NCBI GenBank assembly: GCA_004555145.1
Contig: SFJB01000092.1
Coordinates: 1-6,456, forward strand
Direction: 5' to 3'
DNA from: Bacteroidales bacterium
GTDB lineage: Bacteria; Bacteroidota; Bacteroidia; Bacteroidales; UBA932
Length of the DNA stretch: 6,456 bases
Both the position numbers and the translations under genes were made by a program. Of this stretch, positions 1-6,456 are shown one piece after another (position 1 is the stretch's first letter; the number at the start of each line of letters is the position of its first letter). The notes under the pieces are model-generated. The model searched no databases, was not told the DNA's origin, and saw only the letters and a list, made by a program, of their open reading frames with translations.

Positions 1-1062
1 TACTTCGGAGAAGAGTATCACCAGGCGAACTGCCAGTGCTGCGACAATTGCATACATCCTAAGGAGACTTTTGACGGCAGGGCTGAGATGAGTCTGGTCA
101 TACGGCTTATCGAATCTTTGCCGGAGCATTTCAAGATAGACCATCTTGCAAACGTGCTCGCCGGCGTTTCCAACTCCATTATCAAGTCATACAAACACGA
201 CCAGCTCGAATTCTTCGGCGCAGGGAAGAACCATTCCGAGAAGTTCTGGTGCACCGTAATCCACCAGGGACTTATAGCCCGCCTCCTTGACAAGGAAATC
301 GAGAGCTATGGCCTGATTTACGTCACCGACGAGGGACGCAAGTTCCTGGAGAATCCTTGGCCGCTCACCCTGGTCGAAGACAGGACCTTTTCTACCGGTG
401 TGCCAGAGGAAGATGAGGATGAGGAAGGAAATGCCGCAGCTGCTGCGCTCCGGGCAGGGGGCGGTGCCGGAGATCCGGCTCTGCTCTCTATGCTGAAGGA
501 CCTGCGCAAGGATCTCTCCAAACGCCTTAAGCTGCAGCCTTGGATTATCTTTGGCGACCCGTCCCTGGAGGATATGGCCACAGCTTATCCCATCAGTTTC
601 GACGAACTGAAGAACTGTCAGGGAGTAGGCGAGGGCAAGGCGAAAAAATTCGGCGAAGAGTTCATAAAGCTGATACGCAAGTACGTGGAGGAGAACGACA
701 TCATCCGTCCGGATGACTTCATACTCAAGTCTCCGCCAAACAAATCCGCGAATAAGGTTTTCATCATTCAGAGCATAGACCGCCGTATGTCTCTCGAAGA
801 CATTGCTGAAGCCAAGGGCCTGGAGATGGAGGAACTGCTTGGAGAGATTGAGGCGATAGTATCCAGCGGGATGAAATTGAATCTGGATTATTACATAGAA
901 GAAAATCTTGACGAGGATATTGTTGAGGAGATTTATGATTACTTCCGCAACGAAGCCACTTCAGACGATGTGCAGCAGGCCATCGAAGCCCTCGGCCCTG
1001 ACTATTACGAGAATGAAATCCGTCTTGTGCGTCTGAAGTTCCTCTGTGAGAATGCAATATAA
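1..1062 (+). CDS. recQ: ATP-dependent DNA helicase RecQ, C-terminal part (5' end cut by window)
   Basis: This is the last 353 residues of a RecQ-family 3'-5' DNA helicase, which acts in recombinational repair and at stalled forks. The frame is open from base 1; the ATPase motor lies upstream and is not visible. The fragment starts in the RecQ zinc subdomain: a YFGE motif, then Cys at fragment residues 11, 14 and 17, matching the last three zinc ligands of E. coli RecQ, plus an extra Cys13. A winged-helix RQC domain follows (about 30-125), then an acidic Glu/Asp stretch and an Ala/Gly-rich linker (about 135-160), then an HRDC domain (about 161-235, containing GVGEGKAKKFGEEF). The last ~110 residues look like the helicase helix-turn-helix extension seen in Bacteroidota RecQ. 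The full protein would be about 730-740 residues if the missing part matches E. coli. The internal ATG at 88 is not the start, because zinc-domain coding continues upstream of it. The dnaG start lies 32 bases downstream. Confidence 0.95.
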   Translation, partial: YFGEEYHQANCQCCDNCIHPKETFDGRAEMSLVIRLIESLPEHFKIDHLANVLAGVSNSIIKSYKHDQLEFFGAGKNHSEKFWCTVIHQGLIARLLDKEIESYGLIYVTDEGRKFLENPWPLTLVEDRTFSTGVPEEDEDEEGNAAAAALRAGGGAGDPALLSMLKDLRKDLSKRLKLQPWIIFGDPSLEDMATAYPISFDELKNCQGVGEGKAKKFGEEFIKLIRKYVEENDIIRPDDFILKSPPNKSANKVFIIQSIDRRMSLEDIAEAKGLEMEELLGEIEAIVSSGMKLNLDYYIEENLDEDIVEEIYDYFRNEATSDDVQQAIEALGPDYYENEIRLVRLKFLCENAI

Positions 1063-1094
1063 ACGCCTTCGCACCTGCGAGACTCAAGTGAACA

Positions 1095-3029
1095 ATGATA
1101 CCTCAGGAGACAGTCAACCTTATTTTGGATACAGCGCAAATCGCCGACGTTGTGGGCGATTACGTGACGCTGAAGCGTCGCGGGGCGAACTATGTCGCCT
1201 GCTGTCCCTTCCACAATGAGAAGACTCCCTCTTTCTACGTTTCCCCAGCCAAAGGCATATACAAGTGTTTCGGCTGCGGTAAGTCCGGCTCTGCCGTAGG
1301 TTTCGTGATGGAGCAGGAGCACTGCTCCTACGCCGAGGCTCTGCGCTATCTGGCCAAGAAATACAATATCGAGATCATAGAAGAGGAGCAGTCTGCTGAG
1401 GAGATTGCCAAACGCCAGTACAACGAGAGCCTGCTTCTCGTGATGGAGTACGCCCAGAAATTCTACCGCGGGCAGCTTTCCACCCAGGAGGGACGCACGC
1501 TCGGTGAGGCGTACTTCCGCAGCAGGGGATTGGAAGATTCCACTGTGGAACGCTTCGGCCTGGGCTGGGCTCCATCCGGCCGCACTGCCTTGCTTGACAG
1601 TGCGCTTGCTGCCGGCTACAAGCTCGAGTACCTTATCGGTGCCGGCCTTGCCGTACAAAGGGAAGACGGCAGCGTGCAGGACAAGTTCCGCGAGAGGGTG
1701 ATGTTCCCCATCCATTCGCTCAGCGGCAGGATAATCGCATACAGCGGCCGTACCCTGCGCTCCGACAACCCTGCCAAGTACGTGAACTCCCCGGAAACGG
1801 AAATATACATCAAGAGCCGCAACCTGCTAGGTATTTTCTTCGCGAAATCGGAGATCTCCCGTCTGGACAGGTGCATCTTGGTTGAGGGCAACATCGATAT
1901 GGTGATGATGCACCAGCTCGGCATTCGCAATGTCGTTGCATCCTGCGGCACCTCGCTCACTGTGGAGCAGATACGCCTCATCCACAAGTTCACATCCAAC
2001 GTTACCATAATGTATGACGGTGATTCTGCCGGCATCCACGCCGCCTTGCGCGGCATACCTATGGTGCTTGCGGAAGGTATGGACGTGCAGATCGTACTGC
2101 TTCCGGACGGGGAGGACCCGGATTCCTTCGCGCGCAGCCATACCCTGGAGCAGGTGCAGGAATACATCAGCACCCACAGTCGCGACTTCATTAGCTTCAA
2201 ATCTGAGCTGCTGCTCTCAGAGGCTGCCGGAGATCCGCTCAAGAAGGCTCAGCTCATCAATGACATTGCCGACACAATTGCCGCCATCCCCGATCCGGTG
2301 AAACGCTCCACTTACGTGGATGATACGGCGCTGAAGTTCGGTGTGGAAAGCTCCCTGCTTTTCCGCCGCATTCAGCAGCAGCGCAAATCCCGCAACAGTG
2401 AGACCCCTCTTTCCAGGAACATTTCCGAGGAGCTCCCCTCCGAGGCGTGGACCGAGGAGAACCGGACCCTTGCGCCTTCCGAGCGCGACCTTCTTTCACT
2501 GCTGCTGACCTATGGTTGCGATGAGCTTGAGTTTGAAAGTGATTCCGAGTTTTATGGGGGAGAAGATGCCCCGAAACCTACCGTTGCCGACTTTATCAGG
2601 GACGCCCTTGACAGCGATGGCACGAAAATGGCAAATAAGGCTTACGCGGCCACCTATTCGGCATATTTTGAAAAGTATGATGAGGGACTGTCCGGGGATG
2701 AGATACTCAAATGCCTTATGGACTCCGCCGACAGGCAGGTCGCTGAGGTGACGGCCACCCTGTCCACTCAGAAATATATGATCACGATAAAGGATTTCGA
2801 AAGATCGCTCACCACGCGCTCTTCCTGGCTCGTGACCCAGGTTCCCCGGGCGATACTGTGTTATGCGGAAAGCATCATCAGGGACAGGATGGAACAGCTC
2901 AAGCGTAAGATAGCCGAAAACAAGGACGACATACAGCTGGACCTGATGCAGCAGATGCTTATGCTCCAGAACACCCAACGCAAGATAAAACAAAAGATAG
3001 GAAGAGAAAAAACCAAAGACAATGGATAA
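1095..3029 (+). CDS. dnaG: DNA primase DnaG
   Basis: DnaG makes the short RNA primers for leading- and lagging-strand DNA synthesis, working with the replicative helicase DnaB. The 644-residue protein has the standard order. The N-terminal CHC2 zinc domain has ligands Cys37, His40, Cys58 and Cys61. The primase core contains a TOPRIM fold with Glu264 in VEGNID, Asp308 and Asp310 in YDGDSAG, and the DPD pair Asp341/Asp343, matching E. coli E265, D309, D311, D345 and D347. The C-terminal region (about 430-644) is divergent and helical, as expected for a DnaB-binding domain, and ends in a basic tail. The protein is about 60 residues longer than E. coli DnaG, mostly after the core. The start gives [16 protein letters not shown], a typical primase N-terminus; there is no clear ribosome binding site. 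An oddity is Asn266 where the EGYxD motif usually has Tyr. The gene overlaps metG by 8 bases, so the two are very likely co-transcribed. Confidence 0.97.
   Translation: MIPQETVNLILDTAQIADVVGDYVTLKRRGANYVACCPFHNEKTPSFYVSPAKGIYKCFGCGKSGSAVGFVMEQEHCSYAEALRYLAKKYNIEIIEEEQSAEEIAKRQYNESLLLVMEYAQKFYRGQLSTQEGRTLGEAYFRSRGLEDSTVERFGLGWAPSGRTALLDSALAAGYKLEYLIGAGLAVQREDGSVQDKFRERVMFPIHSLSGRIIAYSGRTLRSDNPAKYVNSPETEIYIKSRNLLGIFFAKSEISRLDRCILVEGNIDMVMMHQLGIRNVVASCGTSLTVEQIRLIHKFTSNVTIMYDGDSAGIHAALRGIPMVLAEGMDVQIVLLPDGEDPDSFARSHTLEQVQEYISTHSRDFISFKSELLLSEAAGDPLKKAQLINDIADTIAAIPDPVKRSTYVDDTALKFGVESSLLFRRIQQQRKSRNSETPLSRNISEELPSEAWTEENRTLAPSERDLLSLLLTYGCDELEFESDSEFYGGEDAPKPTVADFIRDALDSDGTKMANKAYAATYSAYFEKYDEGLSGDEILKCLMDSADRQVAEVTATLSTQKYMITIKDFERSLTTRSSWLVTQVPRAILCYAESIIRDRMEQLKRKIAENKDDIQLDLMQQMLMLQNTQRKIKQKIGREKTKDNG
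3022..3029 (+). promoter_or_regulatory. dnaG/metG stop-start overlap (probable translational coupling)
   Basis: The octamer ATGGATAA contains the metG start codon (3022-3024) and, in another frame, the dnaG stop codon TAA (3027-3029). A ribosome ending on dnaG is therefore positioned on the metG start. The bases upstream are purine-rich (a GGAAGAG run around 3000-3006) but lie too far from the ATG for a classical ribosome binding site, so coupling is the simplest explanation for metG initiation. The overlap is seen directly; the coupling is inferred. Confidence 0.7.
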
Positions 3030-5184
3030 GCAATATAAGAGAACTCTGGTAACCTGTGCGTTACCTTATGCCAATGGCCCGGTGCATATCGGGCATCTTG
3101 CCGGCGTTTATGTGCCGGCCGACATCTATGTGCGCTACCTGAGGCTTAAAGGCGAGGACGTGCTGTACATCTGTGGCTCCGATGAGCACGGTGTGCCTAT
3201 TACCATAAAGGCGAGGCAGCAGGGCTGCACCCCTCAGGATATAGTCGACAAGTACAACAAGATCATCAAGGACTCATTCTCAGGTCTGGGCATCAATTTC
3301 GATTTCTATGGGCGCACCTCGTCCGAAATCCACGCTAAGAACGCATCCGCCTTCTTTAAGAAGCTCTATGACGAAGGCAAGTTCGTTACACGCGAGAGCG
3401 AGCAGTACTACGACCCTGAAGCCAAGACCTTCCTCGCCGACCGCTACATCGTGGGCACCTGTCCCAAGTGCGGAGCCGAGGGCGCATACGGCGACCAGTG
3501 CGAGAAGTGCGGAAGCACACTCAGCCCGGAGGAACTCATCAATCCCAAGAGCAAGCTCAGCGGAGCGGAGCCGATAAAGAAGAAAACCACCCATTGGTAC
3601 CTGCCTCTGCAGGATTATGAACCTTGGCTCAGGGAGTGGATACTCGAAGGTCACAAGGAATGGCGCAGCAATGTCTATGGCCAGGTTAAGAGCTGGCTCG
3701 ACGGCGGGCTCCAGCCCCGCGCAGTGACCCGTGACCTCGACTGGGGCGTTCCGGTGCCTGTGGAAGGCGCTGAGGGAAAGGTGCTCTACGTGTGGTTCGA
3801 TGCCCCGATCGGCTATATCTCCAACACTCAGGAGCTGCTTCCTGATGACTGGGAGAAATGGTGGAAATCCGAAGACACCAAACTCGTTCACTTCATAGGC
3901 AAGGACAATATCGTGTTCCACTGCATAGTGTTCCCGTCCATGCTCAAGGCGTATGGTGACGGGTACATACTCCCGGAGAATGTGCCGGCAAACGAGTTCC
4001 TGAACCTGGAGGGCAACAAGATCTCCACCTCCAAGGGTTGGGCAGTATGGGCTCACGAGTACCTGCGCGACTTCCCGGGAAAGGAGGATGTGATGCGCTA
4101 CGTGCTCACTGCAAACGCGCCTGAGACCAAGGATAACGATTTCAGCTGGAAGGACTTCCAGCAGCGCAACAACAGCGAGTTGGTGGCGATTTTCGGCAAC
4201 TTCGTCAACCGTGCCGTAGTGCTTACCCACAAGTACTTCGAAGGCAAGGTGCCTCCTTGCTCTTCCCTGCTCGACATTGACAAGGAAGTGCTAGCTCAGA
4301 TTCCTCAGCTCAAGGCTTCCATAGAAAAGAACATAGAAAACTACCGTTTCCGTGAGGCGCTCAAGGATGCGATGTCCATTGCGCGTCTGGGAAACAAATA
4401 TATCTCTGACACCGAACCATGGAAGGTTGCAAAGACTGACCTCGACAGGGCTGCTACCATACTCAATATCTCAATCCAGATTTGTGCTGACCTTGCAATC
4501 GCATTCGAGCCGTTCACTCCGTTTGCGGCCCAGAGGCTCCGCAATATGCTGGACGTATGTATGTGCACAGGCACCGACCATAAGGCAGACAGGGAAGGCG
4601 CAGCCCTCCACACCGTCCCTGCAGGGGATTTTGTAGGAGAATGTCCGGGCAAGGGCAAGTGCGTATGCCTGAGTTGGGAAGTGTTGGGCCGTCCTACCAT
4701 CATTCCTGCCGGTCACAAGCTTGGTGCTGCCGAGCTCCTCTTCGCCAAGATTGAGGACGAGCAGATTGATGCACAGCTCGCCAGACTGGATGCTCTCAGG
4801 GCAGAGCAGGAAGCCGCAGCCAAGGCTGAGGCTGCCGCCAGGGTGAGCCCTCAGAAGGAAGAGTGCAGCTTCGAAGATTTCGGAAAGATGGATATACGCA
4901 CGGCTACCGTGCTTGCTGCAGAAAGGGTTCCCAAGACGGACAAGCTTCTCAAGCTCGAAATAGATACCGGAATAGACAGGAGGGTTATCGTGTCCGGCAT
5001 AGCCGAGTACTACAGCCCGGAAGATATGGTGGGCAAGCAGATCTGCATACTCGCCAACCTCAAGCCTCGTGTAATCAAGGGAATCGAGAGCCGTGGAATG
5101 ATACTTATGGCAAGGCAGAATGACGGCAAGATGCGTTTCATCACTCCTCAGGAGGCTTTGACAAATGGTGCGGAAATCGGGTAA
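3022..5184 (+). CDS. metG: Methionine--tRNA ligase with fused C-terminal tRNA-binding domain
   Basis: This cytoplasmic class I synthetase attaches methionine to tRNA-Met, including the initiator tRNA. The Rossmann fold carries HIGH at residues 22-25 and the KMSKS-type loop as KISTS at 333-337. A single zinc knuckle has Cys147, Cys150, Cys160 and Cys163, the same spacing as E. coli. VWFDAPIGY lies at 257-265. The anticodon-binding helical domain follows, with Asn393, Arg397 and Trp467 at positions equivalent to E. coli N391, R395 and W461. After an Ala/Glu-rich linker (about 590-612), residues 617-720 form a Trbp111-like OB-fold that binds tRNA and usually dimerises the enzyme. The length of 720 exceeds the ~677 of E. 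coli mainly because of a Cys/His-rich insertion at about 513-549, near the end of the anticodon domain. The start is fixed by the [21 protein letters not shown]-terminus and by the overlap with dnaG. The next gene starts 10 bases after the stop. Confidence 0.98.
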   Translation: MDKQYKRTLVTCALPYANGPVHIGHLAGVYVPADIYVRYLRLKGEDVLYICGSDEHGVPITIKARQQGCTPQDIVDKYNKIIKDSFSGLGINFDFYGRTSSEIHAKNASAFFKKLYDEGKFVTRESEQYYDPEAKTFLADRYIVGTCPKCGAEGAYGDQCEKCGSTLSPEELINPKSKLSGAEPIKKKTTHWYLPLQDYEPWLREWILEGHKEWRSNVYGQVKSWLDGGLQPRAVTRDLDWGVPVPVEGAEGKVLYVWFDAPIGYISNTQELLPDDWEKWWKSEDTKLVHFIGKDNIVFHCIVFPSMLKAYGDGYILPENVPANEFLNLEGNKISTSKGWAVWAHEYLRDFPGKEDVMRYVLTANAPETKDNDFSWKDFQQRNNSELVAIFGNFVNRAVVLTHKYFEGKVPPCSSLLDIDKEVLAQIPQLKASIEKNIENYRFREALKDAMSIARLGNKYISDTEPWKVAKTDLDRAATILNISIQICADLAIAFEPFTPFAAQRLRNMLDVCMCTGTDHKADREGAALHTVPAGDFVGECPGKGKCVCLSWEVLGRPTIIPAGHKLGAAELLFAKIEDEQIDAQLARLDALRAEQEAAAKAEAAARVSPQKEECSFEDFGKMDIRTATVLAAERVPKTDKLLKLEIDTGIDRRVIVSGIAEYYSPEDMVGKQICILANLKPRVIKGIESRGMILMARQNDGKMRFITPQEALTNGAEIG

Positions 5185-5194
5185 TTGACAGATT

Positions 5195-6340
5195 ATGAAG
5201 GTACTTATAGTTGATGATGAAAGGGCAATCAGGAACTCTCTGAAAGAGATTCTTGGGGATGAAGGATACTCCGTGGATACCGCCGAAGACGGTGCCACGG
5301 CCTTGGAGATGTCTGCAAAAGAGAAGTACGACGTCATCTTCTGCGACATAAAGATGCCCAATATGGACGGAATTGAGGTGCTTGACACTATGATCAAGAA
5401 CGGCATAGATGCCGCCATCGTGATGATTTCCGGACACGGCGACATCAGTACGGCCGTCGAGTGCATCAAGAAGGGTGCCTTCGATTTCGTGGAGAAGCCT
5501 CTGGATCTCAACCGCGTGCTCATTACGATCAAGAATGCCTCCGACCGGGTGCATCTCACTACGCAGAATAAGGCTCTGCGCAAGAAGGTGTACGGCGCCG
5601 ATATGATAGGCGAGTCCGCTCCGATGAGACGCATACGCGAGATGATAGAAAAGGTGGCACCGACCGACGCACGAGTGCTCATTACGGGCCCCAACGGATC
5701 CGGAAAGGAGCTTGTGGCAAGAAATCTGCACCAGCTCAGCAAGCGCAGTGCTATGCCTATGATAGAAGTGAACTGCGCCGCAATACCGGGTGAGCTCATT
5801 GAGAGCGAACTTTTCGGTCACGAAAAGGGCTCGTTCACTTCTGCAATCAAACAGCATAAGGGTAAATTTGAACAGGCGGACGGAGGTACGCTTTTCCTTG
5901 ATGAAATCGGAGATATGAGCCTTGCAGCCCAGGCCAAGGTGCTGCGCGTGCTTCAGGAAAGGAAACTCTCACGGGTCGGTTCCGACAAGGATATCGAGGT
6001 GGATGTCCGTGTGATAGCCGCGACCAACAAGAACCTTGAGCAGGAAATAGAGAAGGGCAACTTCCGCGAGGACCTCTACCATCGTCTGAGCGTAATTCCT
6101 ATACGTGTCCCGTCTCTGGATGAGCGCAAGGATGATATTCCTCTGCTGATCGATTTCTTCCTCAAGAAATATAATGACCAGAACAGCTCGCGTTCGTTCT
6201 CCAAGGAGGCGGTGGAACTGCTTATGCAGCGCTCCTGGCCGGGGAATATACGCGAACTTGACAATGTGGTGGACCGCCTCCTCATCCTCGGGGACGAAGT
6301 CATCTCAGCTCAGAATGTCAAGGATTTTGTGAAGCTTTAG
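5195..6340 (+). CDS. NtrC-like response regulator: receiver plus sigma-54 AAA+ domain, no Fis-type HTH
   Basis: This is a cytoplasmic two-component response regulator of 381 residues. The receiver domain (1-120) has the acidic pair Asp7/Asp8, the phospho-acceptor Asp51 in CDIKMPNMDG, switch residue Ser79 and Lys101. The AAA+ domain (about 137-375) has Walker A GPNGSGKE (165-172), Walker B LFLDEIGD (233-240), sensor I around AATNKN (275-280), a FREDLYHRL segment with arginine-finger candidates Arg291 and Arg297, and the sensor II segment WPGNIREL (348-355). The sigma-54 contact loop is GSFTSA (212-217) instead of GAFTGA; the key Phe and Thr are kept. The protein stops just after the AAA+ lid helices, where NtrC proteins continue with a Fis-like DNA-binding helix-turn-helix. 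It may therefore activate RpoN from solution, or act in another way. No histidine kinase is in the window. The start has no clear ribosome binding site, and the 10-base gap after metG suggests one transcript. The class is clear; the target genes are unknown. Confidence 0.93.
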   Translation: MKVLIVDDERAIRNSLKEILGDEGYSVDTAEDGATALEMSAKEKYDVIFCDIKMPNMDGIEVLDTMIKNGIDAAIVMISGHGDISTAVECIKKGAFDFVEKPLDLNRVLITIKNASDRVHLTTQNKALRKKVYGADMIGESAPMRRIREMIEKVAPTDARVLITGPNGSGKELVARNLHQLSKRSAMPMIEVNCAAIPGELIESELFGHEKGSFTSAIKQHKGKFEQADGGTLFLDEIGDMSLAAQAKVLRVLQERKLSRVGSDKDIEVDVRVIAATNKNLEQEIEKGNFREDLYHRLSVIPIRVPSLDERKDDIPLLIDFFLKKYNDQNSSRSFSKEAVELLMQRSWPGNIRELDNVVDRLLILGDEVISAQNVKDFVKL

Positions 6341-6456
6341 TCCTCTGCTTTCAAGATTCAAACCTATGGTTTGAAGGCCGAACTTGTCAAGGCCTGAGAG
6401 ATGTCCAAGATGAATTTCCTGGACTGAGCGGGAACAGGTTCGGAGTTTAGGTTGTA
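6341..6456. other. Short non-coding or gene-end region after the response regulator
   Basis: These 116 bases run to the window edge. No + strand frame gives a recognisable start or protein. Reading past the regulator's TAG stop gives about 19 residues and then TGA, with no helix-turn-helix pattern, so the missing DNA-binding domain has not simply been cut off by a nonsense change here. The region holds a perfect inverted repeat (6357-6375), a weaker GTCCA/TGGAC pair (6403-6407 and 6420-6424), and a minus-strand frame open from 6456 to a TAG at 6366-6364. I find no Bacteroidota-type promoter (TTTG with TAnnTTTG at correct spacing). Confidence 0.6.
6357..6375. repeat. Perfect 8-bp inverted repeat with 3-base loop, possible transcription terminator
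   Basis: TTCAAACC (6357-6364) and GGTTTGAA (6368-6375) are perfect reverse complements around the loop TAT. The repeat lies 16 bases after the regulator's stop codon, a natural place for a terminator ending the operon. Neither strand has a T-run after the stem and the stem is AT-rich at its base, so it is not a textbook intrinsic terminator. Other possibilities are an mRNA 3'-end stabilising hairpin, a protein-binding palindrome or chance. The repeat is seen directly; its role is inferred. Confidence 0.5.

Noticed and set aside
88..90. ATG at 88 as the start of a short RecQ-like gene
   Set aside because: The 29 codons before it encode the RecQ zinc subdomain in the same frame and reach the window edge, so this is an internal methionine of a longer gene.
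1005..1715. A 236-residue open frame on the minus strand
   Set aside because: It is antisense to the end of recQ and the primase zinc domain, with no protein-like motif of its own.
3280..4230. A 316-residue open frame on the minus strand
   Set aside because: It is entirely antisense to metG, including the zinc knuckle and KMSKS regions, and has no recognisable domain.
4568..4671. CAGGCA and TGCCTG as possible terminal inverted repeats flanking the MetG insertion
   Set aside because: Six-base matches inside coding DNA are expected by chance, there is no target duplication, and the reading frame is continuous.
4471..5799. A 442-residue open frame on the minus strand
   Set aside because: It lies antisense across the well-supported metG and response regulator genes, including their junction. 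Its translation shows no recognisable motif, while the + strand proteins carry complete catalytic motifs. It is a shadow of codon bias.
6326..6373. TTTG (6326-6329) and a TA...TTTG (6365-6373) as a Bacteroidota promoter
   Set aside because: The downstream element has three bases between TA and TTTG instead of two, and the two elements are much too far apart for the -33/-7 pattern.

Overview
The window looks like a chromosomal segment from a member of the Bacteroidota, probably an order Bacteroidales gut or host-associated lineage. I infer this from three things. RecQ carries the C-terminal helix-turn-helix extension common in that phylum. The sigma-54-type response regulator is a short form with no DNA-binding domain and a modified GAFTGA loop. 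None of the visible start codons has a convincing Shine-Dalgarno sequence, which is usual in Bacteroidota. The DNA is moderately GC-rich by eye and codon use is even across all four genes, so nothing suggests recent transfer. The assignment is inference and has not been confirmed by a search.

Layout: four genes, all on the + strand and tightly packed. Bases 1-1062 hold the 3' half of recQ (RQC, HRDC and HTH domains; the helicase motor lies upstream of the window). After a 32-base gap comes dnaG, the replicative primase (1095-3029). It overlaps metG, methionyl-tRNA synthetase (3022-5184), by 8 bases. Ten bases later comes an NtrC-like response regulator (5195-6340). The last 116 bases (6341-6456) hold no convincing + strand gene. 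They contain a perfect 8-bp inverted repeat and a minus-strand reading frame that stays open to the window edge.

Working together: this is mostly core housekeeping DNA. RecQ unwinds and repairs stalled or broken DNA, DnaG makes primers for replication, and MetG charges tRNA-Met. The spacing suggests co-transcription of dnaG, metG and the regulator, and possibly recQ, linking replication, translation and a signalling protein. No mobile element, CRISPR array, tRNA or rRNA is visible, and I see no clearly new multi-gene system. The points most worth a second look are a 37-residue Cys/His-rich insertion in MetG, the truncated-type sigma-54 regulator with a GSFTSA loop, and a Tyr-to-Asn change in the catalytic primase motif of DnaG.
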